The notes under the pieces: generated by a model
Databases searched by the model: none
The model's input: only the letters and a program-made list of their open reading frames with translations
Told to the model about the DNA's origin: nothing
Made by a program: the position numbers and the translations under genes
In this document: one piece after another, positions 1 through 7,152 of the stretch
Position numbering within the stretch: the first letter of the stretch is position 1
Layout: each line of letters begins with the position of its first letter
From: Balneolia bacterium
GTDB lineage: Bacteria > Bacteroidota > Rhodothermia > Balneolales > Cyclonatronaceae
DNA: 14,542 bases
Reading direction: 5' to 3'
NCBI GenBank assembly: GCA_003567135.1
Contig: PXAI01000101.1
Location: 1-14,542 of the forward strand

Positions 1-2454
1 CTCAGCATGTATGTGATGACCAGCGAATACGGCGCGGCAACCCAGCTTGAGAAAATCAATATGCTTGATCTGGCGGATCTGATTGTGCTGAACAAATTTG
101 AGAAAAAGGGTTCGATGGATGCCCTGCGCGACATCCGCAAACAGTACAAGCGCAATCGGAATTTGTGGCATGCGGATGAAAAAACGCTGCCGGTTTATCC
201 CACCATTGCGGCGCAGTTCAATGATGAAGGCGTGAACCGCCTGTTCAAAGCGATGACCAACGCGATTAACGAACACTATTCGCTGAACTGGCCGACATCA
301 ATCTATAATAACGCTGATCCTGCTGAAGACCTGCACAAACAGGCGGTGATTCCCGGCAACCGGACGCGCTATCTCTCGGAAATTTCCGAAACGCTGCGTG
401 AATATCACGAGTGGGCGGAAAATCAGTCGAATGCGGCGGCCAGGCTGAATGAGGTTGAAGGAACCATCAGTCAGCTTGAAAACTGGGCGCCGGAAGATAA
501 GGCGGAACTAATTGAGCGCCTGAAGCAGATGCGCGAACACTGGCGCGGCAAGCTCGATCCCATTTCGCTGAACATTCTGGATAACTGGGACGAAACCGCA
601 AAACTCTACCGCAGCGACGTGATGGAAACGAAAATCCGGGACCGCGTTATTCGCAATGAGATGTACCGCAAATCGCTGAGCGGAACCAAAATCCCGCGTG
701 TGGCGCTGCCGAGGTATGAGGGATGGTCTGATCGTCTCAAATTCGCATTGAAAGAAAATCTTCCAGGATATTTCCCGTTTACGGCCGGCGTATTTCCGTT
801 CAAACGGGAAGGTGAAGATCCGGCGCGGATGTTTGCCGGAGAGGGAACGCCGGAGCGCACAAACCGCCGGTTCCACTATCTGAGCGAAGGCATGCCCGCC
901 AAGCGGCTATCCACCGCGTTTGATTCGGTAACGCTGTACGGCGAAGACCCCGATTTGCGTCCTGATATTTACGGGAAAGTCGGAAACTCCGGTGTGAGCA
1001 TCTGTACGCTGGATGATATGAAAAAACTCTACTCAGGTTTCCAGCTCACCGATCCGACTACATCCGTATCGATGACGATCAACGGACCGGCGCCTATGAT
1101 TCTCGCGATGTTTATGAACACCGCAATCGATCAGGAAATTGAAAGGCATCTGGTCGGGGAAGGGAAATGGGATGATGCGCAAAAAAAAATCAAGGCGTAT
1201 TTCAAAGAAAAAGGAATTCCACAGCCGGAATATCACGGCGAGCTTCCCGAGACAAACGACCGGTTTGGGCTTGGACTGCTTGGAGTCCCGGGATCAGAAG
1301 TGGTTGATGCTGAAACCTACGAGAAAATTAAAGCCGCGACCATCAGCGTGGTTCGCGGAACGGTTCAGGCCGATATCCTGAAGGAAGATCAGGCTCAGAA
1401 CACGTGCATATTCTCCACCGAATTTGCGCTCAAAATGATGGGCGATATCCAGACCTATTTCACAAAAAACAAAGTCAGGAACTACTACTCGGTTTCCATC
1501 TCCGGATATCACATCGCTGAAGCCGGCGCGAATCCGATAAGTCAGGCCGCCTTTACGCTTGCGAACGGCTTTACGTTTGTGGAATATTATCTGTCGCGCG
1601 GACTCGATATCAACGATTTTGCGCACAATCTGTCGTTTTTCTTCAGCAACGGACTTGATCCCGAATACGCCGTAATTGGCCGCGTTGCCCGGAGAATCTG
1701 GTCGGTGGCGATGAAAAACAAGTACGAGGCCAACGAACGCTCCCAGAAGCTGAAATATCACATCCAGACAAGCGGACGCTCGCTGCACGCGCAGGAAATT
1801 CAGTTCAACGATATTCGCACGACGCTCCAGGCGCTCCTGGCGATTTACGATAATTGTAACTCGCTGCACACTAATGCTTACGATGAAGCCATCACTACGC
1901 CGACCGAGGAATCTGTTCGTCGAGCGCTGGCGATTCAGCTGATCATCAATAAAGAGCTCGGACTGGCGAAAAACGAAAATCCGCTGCAGGGTTCGTTTAT
2001 CATCGAAGAACTGACCGATCTGGTGGAAGAAGCCATTCTCACCGAGTTTGATCGCCTGACAGAACGCGGCGGCGTAATCGGCGCGATGGAAACGATGTAT
2101 CAGCGCGGAAAGATTCAGGAGGAGAGTCTCTACTACGAATCGCTGAAGCACAACGGCGAGCTGCCGATCATCGGCGTAAACACATTCCGCCCGAAAAAGC
2201 AGGATGAAGAAGAGAAAGAAATTGATCTGATCCGTAGCAGCGAAGACGAAAAACAGCAGCAGATTACCGCGCTGGAAAAGTATAAGGAAGTCAACGCTGA
2301 CCGATCTGAAGAATACCTCAATCGCCTCAAAACCGCGGCCCGAAACAACGAAAACCTCTTCGAAGAACTCATGGAAACCGTGAAATACTGTTCACTTGGC
2401 GAGATTTCAACGGCGCTGTATGAGGTTGGGGGGCAGTACCGCAGGAATATGTAG
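1..2454 (+). CDS. icmF: Fused isobutyryl-CoA mutase IcmF (methylmalonyl-CoA mutase family), 5'-truncated by window edge
   Basis: The enzyme interconverts isobutyryl-CoA and n-butyryl-CoA using adenosylcobalamin, with a built-in G-protein chaperone domain that helps load the cofactor. The reading frame is open at base 1; the first visible Met (base 7) is internal. Numbering residues from it: the end of the MeaB-like GTPase domain comes first, with the guanine-specificity motif reading NKFE (about 29-32) instead of the usual NKxD. A helical linker follows, then the mutase barrel from about residue 240, with GVFPFKRE (261-268) and SVSISGYHIAEAGANP. Gln464 in AQNTCIF stands where methylmalonyl-CoA mutases have the Arg that binds the substrate carboxylate, which favours IcmF over MCM. 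An insertion of roughly 80 residues relative to MCM lies between these two sites. The N-terminal B12-binding domain (DxHxxG) and Walker A lie outside the window; the full protein is expected to exceed 1,050 aa. Cytosolic. The family is certain; substrate preference is inferred. Confidence 0.93.
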   Translation, partial: LSMYVMTSEYGAATQLEKINMLDLADLIVLNKFEKKGSMDALRDIRKQYKRNRNLWHADEKTLPVYPTIAAQFNDEGVNRLFKAMTNAINEHYSLNWPTSIYNNADPAEDLHKQAVIPGNRTRYLSEISETLREYHEWAENQSNAAARLNEVEGTISQLENWAPEDKAELIERLKQMREHWRGKLDPISLNILDNWDETAKLYRSDVMETKIRDRVIRNEMYRKSLSGTKIPRVALPRYEGWSDRLKFALKENLPGYFPFTAGVFPFKREGEDPARMFAGEGTPERTNRRFHYLSEGMPAKRLSTAFDSVTLYGEDPDLRPDIYGKVGNSGVSICTLDDMKKLYSGFQLTDPTTSVSMTINGPAPMILAMFMNTAIDQEIERHLVGEGKWDDAQKKIKAYFKEKGIPQPEYHGELPETNDRFGLGLLGVPGSEVVDAETYEKIKAATISVVRGTVQADILKEDQAQNTCIFSTEFALKMMGDIQTYFTKNKVRNYYSVSISGYHIAEAGANPISQAAFTLANGFTFVEYYLSRGLDINDFAHNLSFFFSNGLDPEYAVIGRVARRIWSVAMKNKYEANERSQKLKYHIQTSGRSLHAQEIQFNDIRTTLQALLAIYDNCNSLHTNAYDEAITTPTEESVRRALAIQLIINKELGLAKNENPLQGSFIIEELTDLVEEAILTEFDRLTERGGVIGAMETMYQRGKIQEESLYYESLKHNGELPIIGVNTFRPKKQDEEEKEIDLIRSSEDEKQQQITALEKYKEVNADRSEEYLNRLKTAARNNENLFEELMETVKYCSLGEISTALYEVGGQYRRNM

Positions 2455-2593
2455 GGATACCTAACGTCTATGCGACCACCGGCGCACCCGCACAAGTCAT
2501 AGTTCTCACGCAAAGGCGCAGAGACGCAAAGGTTTTAAGTTATCAGATATTGTCCGCACCCTTCTTTGCGCCTTAGCGCCTCCGCGTGCGACC
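2455..2593 (+). repeat. Dispersed palindromic repeat, copy A (with 3' tail peptide-like segment)
   Basis: This copy begins directly after the mutase stop codon. It has two parts. Bases 2455-2503 are a tail shared with copy B (14 identical bases at 2464-2477), reading in the mutase frame as a peptide ending MRPPAHPHKS and a TAG. Bases 2505-2590 form an imperfect inverted repeat: the left arm is three tandem 8-bp units, CGCAAAGG, CGCAGAGA, CGCAAAGG (2509-2532), and the right arm (about 2561-2590) carries three related units on the other strand. The loop is about 28 bp. The reverse complement matches 11094-11227 almost end to end. The hairpin sits between two convergent genes and might also end transcription, but it has no U-tract. 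Confidence 0.85.
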
Positions 2594-2655
2594 TATATAA
2601 GGTAACGACGTTCTTAGAAGATGATCGCTGAAACAATTATGCAGTTGATATCAAT

Positions 2656-3846
2656 TCAACTCTTCGAATTTGCCTCAGCTCGCCCATCTTTCCACTGTAT
2701 CTCAACGGGCTTCCCCGGTTTCAGGTCTGATTTTCGTTTTATCCAGACCTCATCCTGCCAGATACGCGTGTAGCCTTGTTTCAGCGTGCGATCCGGATCG
2801 TTAGATATGAGCCGCTGGTGCAGGGTTTCGAGTTTGTGTTTGCGGTTGCTGATAAGCCGCTCCAGCGCGGTGTTGGCACGGGTTTCAAGCTGGATCGTTT
2901 TCTGTTTCTGAAGCTGAATTTTTTGTCGCACGGCTTGAAGCGCGTACGTCTGGCCGATGTGCATCACACGTTCTTTTTTCCGGCTGATGCGCTCGCGGAT
3001 CGTTTTATGTAGCGCCGCGCTGAGATCATCCACCTGATAGCGAAGTTCGTTGATATCAGGTGCCGCGATGGCAACCGACTGCGTAGGCGTTGCGGCACGC
3101 ACATCCGCCACAAAATCGGAAATCGAAAAGTCCGTTTCGTGTCCGACAGCGCTGATTACGGGAACAGGGCAGTCGTAAATGGCGCGCGCTACGGCTTCTT
3201 CGTTAAACGGCCAGAGGTCTTCGAGCGAACCTCCGCCACGTCCGATAATCACGATATCCGGCTGATTTTCTTCCCGGCTGAACCATTTCATTCCTTCAAC
3301 CAGTTCAGGGGCGGCGTTTGCACCCTGCACGCTTGCGTGAAAAATGCGGAGCCAGGCAAGAGGGTAGCGCGTCTCCATCGTCGATATGATATCCTGCACC
3401 GCGGCGCTTGTGGCCGAGGTAACGATTCCGATCGTTCTTGGATAGCGGGGGAGCTGTTTCTTGCGATCGTGGCGAAAAAGTCCTTCGGTTTCAAGTTTCG
3501 CTTTCAGTTTTTCGAAAGCCGCCTGGAGCGCGCCTACCCCGGCCTGTCGCACCGTACTCACAATCATCTGATACTTGCCGTGCGGCGGATAAACCTGAAT
3601 ATCTCCGTGCACGATAATCTGCTGGCCGTGCTCCAGTTTGATGGTGTTACGCTGGGCTGTGCTGCGCCAAATCACGCAGGGAAGCTGCGCTCTGTCATCC
3701 TTAAGCGTAAAATAGATGTGTCCGCTCGTGCTCTGGTTCGGCCGGCTGACCTCACCCTCAACATCTACGGAGCGAAACGAGCGCTCCACAACTTGTTTGA
3801 GGGCTAACGTGAGATCATTAACGCTTTGAATTTCAGGCAGTGACAC
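2656..3846 (-). CDS. xseA: Exodeoxyribonuclease VII large subunit
   Basis: This is the catalytic subunit of exonuclease VII, which degrades single-stranded DNA in both directions to oligonucleotides and acts in repair together with several copies of XseB. Residues 1-100 form the OB-fold (SGHIYFTLKDDRAQLPCVIW, about 41-60). The catalytic domain follows, with GIVTSATSAAVQDII (140-154), GRGGGSLEDLWPFNEE (202-217) and AVGHETDFSISDFVADVRA (233-251), then a charged coiled-coil region and a short tail. At 396 aa it is shorter than the E. coli protein (about 456 aa), mainly in the coiled coil. The start is GTG at 3846; an in-frame TGA two codons upstream (3850-3852) rules out anything earlier. No xseB lies beside it, because the next gene downstream is the convergent mutase. 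It is probably transcribed alone. Confidence 0.96.
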   Translation of the reverse strand: MSLPEIQSVNDLTLALKQVVERSFRSVDVEGEVSRPNQSTSGHIYFTLKDDRAQLPCVIWRSTAQRNTIKLEHGQQIIVHGDIQVYPPHGKYQMIVSTVRQAGVGALQAAFEKLKAKLETEGLFRHDRKKQLPRYPRTIGIVTSATSAAVQDIISTMETRYPLAWLRIFHASVQGANAAPELVEGMKWFSREENQPDIVIIGRGGGSLEDLWPFNEEAVARAIYDCPVPVISAVGHETDFSISDFVADVRAATPTQSVAIAAPDINELRYQVDDLSAALHKTIRERISRKKERVMHIGQTYALQAVRQKIQLQKQKTIQLETRANTALERLISNRKHKLETLHQRLISNDPDRTLKQGYTRIWQDEVWIKRKSDLKPGKPVEIQWKDGRAEANSKS

Positions 3847-3897
3847 AGATCAGGCTTAATTAAAATGTTCTTGTGATGTAATTCAAACTGGACTGCC

Positions 3898-3926
3898 TAT
3901 ATACATCAGTTCAGAACCAATTTCAA
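3898..3926 (-). promoter_or_regulatory. Candidate sigma70-type promoter for xseA
   Basis: Read on the minus strand, TTGAAA (3926-3921) is followed after 17 bp by TATATA (3903-3898). This gives near-ideal spacing and a predicted 5' leader of about 45 nt before the GTG start. Bacteroidota housekeeping sigma factors often prefer a TTTG/TAnnTTTG pattern, so an E. coli-like match in AT-rich DNA could be chance. Confidence 0.35.
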
Positions 3927-4161
3927 GAAATCAGGGTATGTTTTTTAGCGGGATTAATTTCTTCAGAAGAGGAATCCACCACTTGCTAAAATAAATAGTT
4001 AATTCTGTGCCTGTATTATTAATTACGTAAGAAGTAAATTCATAATTATCAGTATAAAAGATTGCATAATTCTAACAAAATATGTCTTTCTATTGATAAT
4101 ACAGGACTTGAACAATTGCCTAAATAGCTGTTAGAGGTTGTTTTGGCAATAATTGGCTTTT

Positions 4162-4183
4162 TTGTATGCAATAGTTGTATGCA
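4162..4183. repeat. Tandem 9-bp direct repeat TTGTATGCA with 4-bp spacer
   Basis: Two exact copies of TTGTATGCA are separated by ATAG, about 130 bp upstream of the barrel gene. The 13-bp period is not a full helical turn. It could be a regulator site or a replication-slippage product; the sequence does not decide. Confidence 0.4.
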
Positions 4184-4256
4184 TCTGTAGCGTTTACAGT
4201 TAGTTCATTGCACTTACCTGCTTTAACTCTTGTAATCTGTACTCATAACTTTGGTG

Positions 4257-4284
4257 AATCTGATCTCCGTTTCATGATCAGATT
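4257..4284. promoter_or_regulatory. Perfect 9-bp inverted repeat (possible operator or leader hairpin)
   Basis: AATCTGATC (4257-4265) and GATCAGATT (4276-4284) are exact reverse complements with a 10-base loop, ending 25 bp before the ATG at 4310. If transcription starts near the TAACTTTG at 4246-4253, this element covers the very start of the transcript, which suits an operator or a 5' stem-loop. Confidence 0.35.
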
Positions 4285-4309
4285 GCTCAATTAACCACAA
4301 ATTCACATT

Positions 4310-4759
4310 ATGATGAATAAAATTTTACTAGCTGGATTTTTTCTGCTTCTCCCATTTTCTGCTATGGGACAATTCAACATTGGAGCCGGCTTTTTTGCCA
4401 GCGGATTTGATGACGAAGCAGCTTATAATCATCTTGATCTTGGCGCGCATCTTGGCTACAGTTTCTTTGCCGTTAGTGGTGGCGTGCTTTTAGGCGCAAA
4501 CCAGGACAGTGTCGATTTTTTTTATGTTGCGCCGGCTTTTCAATATGAATTTGCTCCGATTGGATTCACATGGTTTCTGCGATACCGGTTTATGCAATCA
4601 ATAACTGAGGGTGTAGATGCAAATGAGGATGTGCTTGAATCGGGAATCAGATTATTCAGCTACAATTTAATACAGTTTGAGGGAAGTGCAGGAATGGCGT
4701 ATGAAGCCGAGGAGCTGGTTTTTGGCTTAAGGCTGGTGTTTAACCTGCACAATTTCTGA
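4310..4759 (+). CDS. Small outer-membrane beta-barrel-like protein
   Basis: I do not recognise a named family. The protein is 149 aa. Residues 1-20 are a signal peptide (MMNKILLAGFFLLLPFSAMG, then Gln), as in many exported Bacteroidota proteins. The mature part alternates hydrophobic and polar residues in short strands rich in Gly and aromatics (GAGFFASGF, LDLGAHLGYSFFAVSGGVLLG, FFYVAPAFQYEF, GFTWFLRYRF). The last strand ends LVFGLRLVFNLHNF with a C-terminal Phe, the classical signal recognised by the BAM complex. The size suits a barrel of about eight strands of the OmpA/OmpW-like type. It is followed after 47 bp by the secreted Fib_succ_major gene, so the two may be co-transcribed. The barrel and its location are inference. 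Confidence 0.75.
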   Translation: MMNKILLAGFFLLLPFSAMGQFNIGAGFFASGFDDEAAYNHLDLGAHLGYSFFAVSGGVLLGANQDSVDFFYVAPAFQYEFAPIGFTWFLRYRFMQSITEGVDANEDVLESGIRLFSYNLIQFEGSAGMAYEAEELVFGLRLVFNLHNF

Positions 4760-4806
4760 CTCGGAATAGTAAACACGATTTTGAATAAACTAATAATAGA
4801 GTTGAT

Positions 4807-5916
4807 ATGAGAATACTCGTTTTTACTCTGTTTGCCTGCATAATCGGGGTGACGGATCTTCATGCTCAGTCAGGGAAAAGTCCCGTCAGCATTCCGGAAT
4901 ACCTGGCGCTTCGTACTTCGAATTTTGATCCGTTTGAGCCGGAATATGTTCATGTAAATTTGCGCGATGGCTCAACAATTCCCGTAGTTTTCGATCTGCA
5001 CACAGAAGAGCATAATGAGGAATTCGCTCATGCGCTGATGTACACCGAGGCGCGATCAAATCCAGAAGGAGCGATGTATTGTGATGGTATTTATGATCTC
5101 GTAATCAATCAGGCCGGTGAGTTTATGATCCGACTGCGGGAAGTCAATATCTGTATAGAAAGTAACAGCCAGGTTTTTGTTGTAAACTATTCTGTTTCAA
5201 GAGAACTGGATGACAATGAGAGGGATGCTGTTGGTTACAGGCTTGCTGAAAGAGTTAATGCTGATGTGGAATATGGTAAGACAGACGAAGAGATAAAGGC
5301 CATGGCAGATGCCGGAACCATTAATTCGGTTCAAATTGGTAATCAGGTTTGGATGGCAGAGAATCTGAGCGTGGATCACTTTAGAAACGGTGATTCGATT
5401 CTGTACGCGAAAAATGCTGAAGAGTGGCTTCGTGCTGCAGCAGAGGGAATACCGGCCTATTCGTACTACAACGACGATCCTGAAAAAGGACAGCTTTACG
5501 GGAAGATTTATAACTGGTACGCTGTTTACGATTCAAGGGGACTTACGCCATCAGGATGGAGAGTTCCAACTGTCGAAGACTGGGATCAGCTTGTGTACGT
5601 TTTGGGCGATGATTTCAGGGATAAGCTTATGTCTAACTATCACTGGAGTACGTGCTACCTCAATTCTGAGCGGGATTCTATCGGGTACAGGGATGAAGTA
5701 AACACGACTGGTTTTGGCGCCTTACCCGGAGGTCGAAGATATTATCAAAATGCAGTATTTGGCGGCGAAGCATATGAAATTTGGTGGTACGCGTTCACAA
5801 ATACTGATAACCCATTTGCCCGTGCCCGAATTCTTAGTTCCTGTTCGAGTTCGCTGCAACCTGCCCACGAAATGAGAGAAGCAGCGGGGTATTATGTCAG
5901 AGCGATCAGGGAATAA
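4807..5916 (+). CDS. Secreted protein with C-terminal Fibrobacter succinogenes major paralogous domain
   Basis: The protein is 369 aa. Residues 1-20 form a signal peptide ending LHA before Gln21; there is no lipobox. Residues 25-165 form an N-terminal region I do not recognise, ending in a charged helix (about 133-170). Residues 172-369 match the Fib_succ_major (TIGR02145-type) pattern: IGNQVWMAENL (177-187), YGKIYNWYAV (231-240), PSGWRVPTVEDWDQL (248-262), TGFGALPGGRR (301-311) and a final GYYVRAIRE where family members typically read GFSVRCVRD. This domain occurs in many paralogues in Fibrobacter and Bacteroidota and resembles C-type-lectin/formylglycine-enzyme folds; its function is unknown, with surface binding often assumed. 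No C-terminal sorting domain is seen. It lies 47 bp after the barrel gene and 5 bp before the zinc-ribbon gene. Confidence 0.85.
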   Translation: MRILVFTLFACIIGVTDLHAQSGKSPVSIPEYLALRTSNFDPFEPEYVHVNLRDGSTIPVVFDLHTEEHNEEFAHALMYTEARSNPEGAMYCDGIYDLVINQAGEFMIRLREVNICIESNSQVFVVNYSVSRELDDNERDAVGYRLAERVNADVEYGKTDEEIKAMADAGTINSVQIGNQVWMAENLSVDHFRNGDSILYAKNAEEWLRAAAEGIPAYSYYNDDPEKGQLYGKIYNWYAVYDSRGLTPSGWRVPTVEDWDQLVYVLGDDFRDKLMSNYHWSTCYLNSERDSIGYRDEVNTTGFGALPGGRRYYQNAVFGGEAYEIWWYAFTNTDNPFARARILSSCSSSLQPAHEMREAAGYYVRAIRE

Positions 5917-5921
5917 TTTGA

Positions 5922-6374
5922 ATGCAGGATTCTGAACGCTTTCAGGATGAAAACCTGAGGATTGAGGATTTCGAAAAAGAAGCCTGGGTTCACTGCATTT
6001 CATGTAACAGCCGTGCAGTCGCCCGGTTCGATCCTGATCGCAAAAAAGCTAAACTGATTTGCAGCAGCTGTGGATTATTCAGGGAAATTTCATCGCTGGT
6101 GAAAGATGATAAAGGAAGAGAGTTTGAGCGGATTATGCCGGCACAAGCCTGGTTCGGAGCCGAATTATGGTACAGCCATCCTTTCAGGGGTGATGTGTTT
6201 TTCGCATATAATCCGGATCATCTGGACTATTTAGAGCGTTACATTCAGGCAAAGCTTCGGGAACATAAGAACCGGTCGTACTTCACACTATTGGAAAAAC
6301 TTCCGCGATTTTACCATCGGGCAGGAAACAGGGAAGGATTACTGAAGATCATCGAAAAACTGAGAAACAAATAG
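5922..6374 (+). CDS. Zinc-ribbon protein of unknown function
   Basis: The protein is 150 aa and cytosolic, with no signal or membrane segment. Cys25-x2-Cys28 and Cys47-x2-Cys50 (HCISC and ICSSC) form a CX2C-X18-CX2C zinc ribbon. The second half has WFGAELWYSHPFRGDVFFAYNPDHLDYLERYI, close to a pattern I associate with uncharacterised Bacteroidota proteins annotated as TFIIB-type zinc ribbon or hypothetical. It ends in a basic helical tail. The ATG lies five bases after the stop of the Fib_succ_major gene, so translation is probably coupled, yet one partner is exported and the other is not. The stop is only one base from the stop of the convergent gene at 6376. Role unknown. Confidence 0.8.
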   Translation: MQDSERFQDENLRIEDFEKEAWVHCISCNSRAVARFDPDRKKAKLICSSCGLFREISSLVKDDKGREFERIMPAQAWFGAELWYSHPFRGDVFFAYNPDHLDYLERYIQAKLREHKNRSYFTLLEKLPRFYHRAGNREGLLKIIEKLRNK

Positions 6375-6375
6375 C

Positions 6376-6927
6376 CTATTCAGGCAGTCTGAAATCAGCG
6401 GATTTTTGAGACTTTATCAGCGCTGCCCGTTCTTGTTCCGGTTTATCAGGTAATTCCGATAAAAAATCACTCAGGTCGCTGTATTTAACGTTTACCGATA
6501 AAATCTGCAGATTTACCTGCTCCTGTTTCAGTCTGTTTTCGGGCTTTAGCTTCAGCCATAAATAAACAACTCCCGGTGAAGGCTGGGCGACTCCAACATC
6601 CGAGATGTGATCCAAAGGTATCATAACCTGAGATTTCTGATCAATAACCGGCGGATTCACCACAAGGTGTGATGGCGTTATTTTCAGCGCGAACGTTTGT
6701 TTTCCCTGAGCATTCGATTTTTTCATTTGCCCGACGAGTCCCACGAATCCGGCCAATATCAAAAACCCCGCTATGACGCTCACGAAAATGAATTCCGTTC
6801 CAGCCGCAATAAGAATGGCGGTACCGGCCAGAATACTCAAAAGGGTAAATATCAGTTCCTTGCCCGAACTTTTATTGTCGGCCATAAACGTGAGGGCAGG
6901 AGTAGCAATATAATCGCCGTTTTTCAT
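6376..6927 (-). CDS. Two-helix membrane protein with possible PH-like C-terminal domain
   Basis: The protein is 183 aa. Two hydrophobic helices at about residues 25-43 and 46-67 form a hairpin. The soluble part from about 78 to 160 reads as short beta strands (FALKITPSHLVVNP, VMIPLDHISDVGVAQP, VVYLWLKLKP, VNLQILSVNVKYS) followed by a helix (LSDFLSELP). This is the order of a bacterial pleckstrin-homology-like domain behind a transmembrane hairpin, but the assignment is inferred from the pattern only. A second possible start is Met15 (base 6885). Convergent with the zinc-ribbon gene, with one base between the stop codons, and divergent from the lipoprotein gene. Function unknown. Confidence 0.75.
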   Translation of the reverse strand: MKNGDYIATPALTFMADNKSSGKELIFTLLSILAGTAILIAAGTEFIFVSVIAGFLILAGFVGLVGQMKKSNAQGKQTFALKITPSHLVVNPPVIDQKSQVMIPLDHISDVGVAQPSPGVVYLWLKLKPENRLKQEQVNLQILSVNVKYSDLSDFLSELPDKPEQERAALIKSQKSADFRLPE

Positions 6928-7152
6928 GTCAGTTAATTTTCTGAAAGTTAAGATATCAGTACAAACGACTCATTTAAAAGAATCCACGAATATACTTCTC
7001 TGATTTTAAATATATCTTATAAAATTCAGAGCGATTGGGGTCAAAGAAAGAGCATTCTCCAAAATTCCATTTCGTTTAAACATTCTAATACTGCTCAATA
7101 CTATTCTAATCCATGATTTGATTATCTTCAGCCATAATCCAGAACCAAATTG
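6928..7152. other. Divergent intergenic region with repeats and an AT-rich inverted repeat
   Basis: I see no gene here. The region must hold the promoters of both flanking genes. It contains an imperfect inverted repeat (CTCTGATTTTA at 6998-7008 and TAAAATTCAGAG at 7020-7031, one bulged base) and a nested direct repeat at 7082-7110: ATTCTAAT occurs twice 21 bp apart and AATACT twice 10 bp apart between them. Confidence 0.55.
7082..7110. promoter_or_regulatory. Nested direct repeats, candidate regulator site upstream of the DUF4197 gene
   Basis: ATTCTAAT at 7082-7089 recurs at 7103-7110, and AATACT at 7087-7092 recurs at 7097-7102. The offsets of 21 and 10 bp equal about two and one helical turns, so bound proteins would sit on one face of the DNA. 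It ends 42 bp before the ATG at 7153. Confidence 0.35.

Larger units (their letters stand above)
3847..4309. other. AT-rich intergenic region between divergent xseA and the barrel gene
   Basis: I found no gene or gene remnant in these 463 bases. They hold the candidate xseA promoter on the minus strand, a direct repeat of TTGTATGCA at 4162-4170 and 4175-4183 (13-bp period), a TAACTTTG matching the Bacteroidota -7 element TAnnTTTG at 4246-4253 but without a convincing -33 partner, and a perfect 9-bp inverted repeat at 4257-4284. Its base composition is clearly more AT-rich than the flanking genes. Confidence 0.6.

Noticed and set aside
1294..2151. 285-codon open frame on the minus strand
   Set aside because: It lies entirely opposite the mutase domain of icmF, its product has no recognisable domain, and the plus-strand frame carries conserved catalytic motifs.
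2133..2513. Minus-strand open frame crossing the end of icmF and repeat copy A
   Set aside because: Its product is low-complexity Ser/Phe-rich antisense translation of icmF; only the repeat-derived N-terminus is shared with copy B, which belongs to the repeat itself.
2505..2590. Repeat hairpin as a classical intrinsic terminator
   Set aside because: The loop is about 28 bp and no run of T follows either arm; a termination role remains possible but is not shown.
3139..3807. 222-codon open frame on the plus strand
   Set aside because: It is antisense to the conserved catalytic and OB-fold segments of xseA and has no protein-like motif.
7150..7152. TTG as the start of the DUF4197 lipoprotein
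   Set aside because: ATG follows directly at 7153 and gives a normal lipoprotein signal peptide, so the rarer start is unnecessary.
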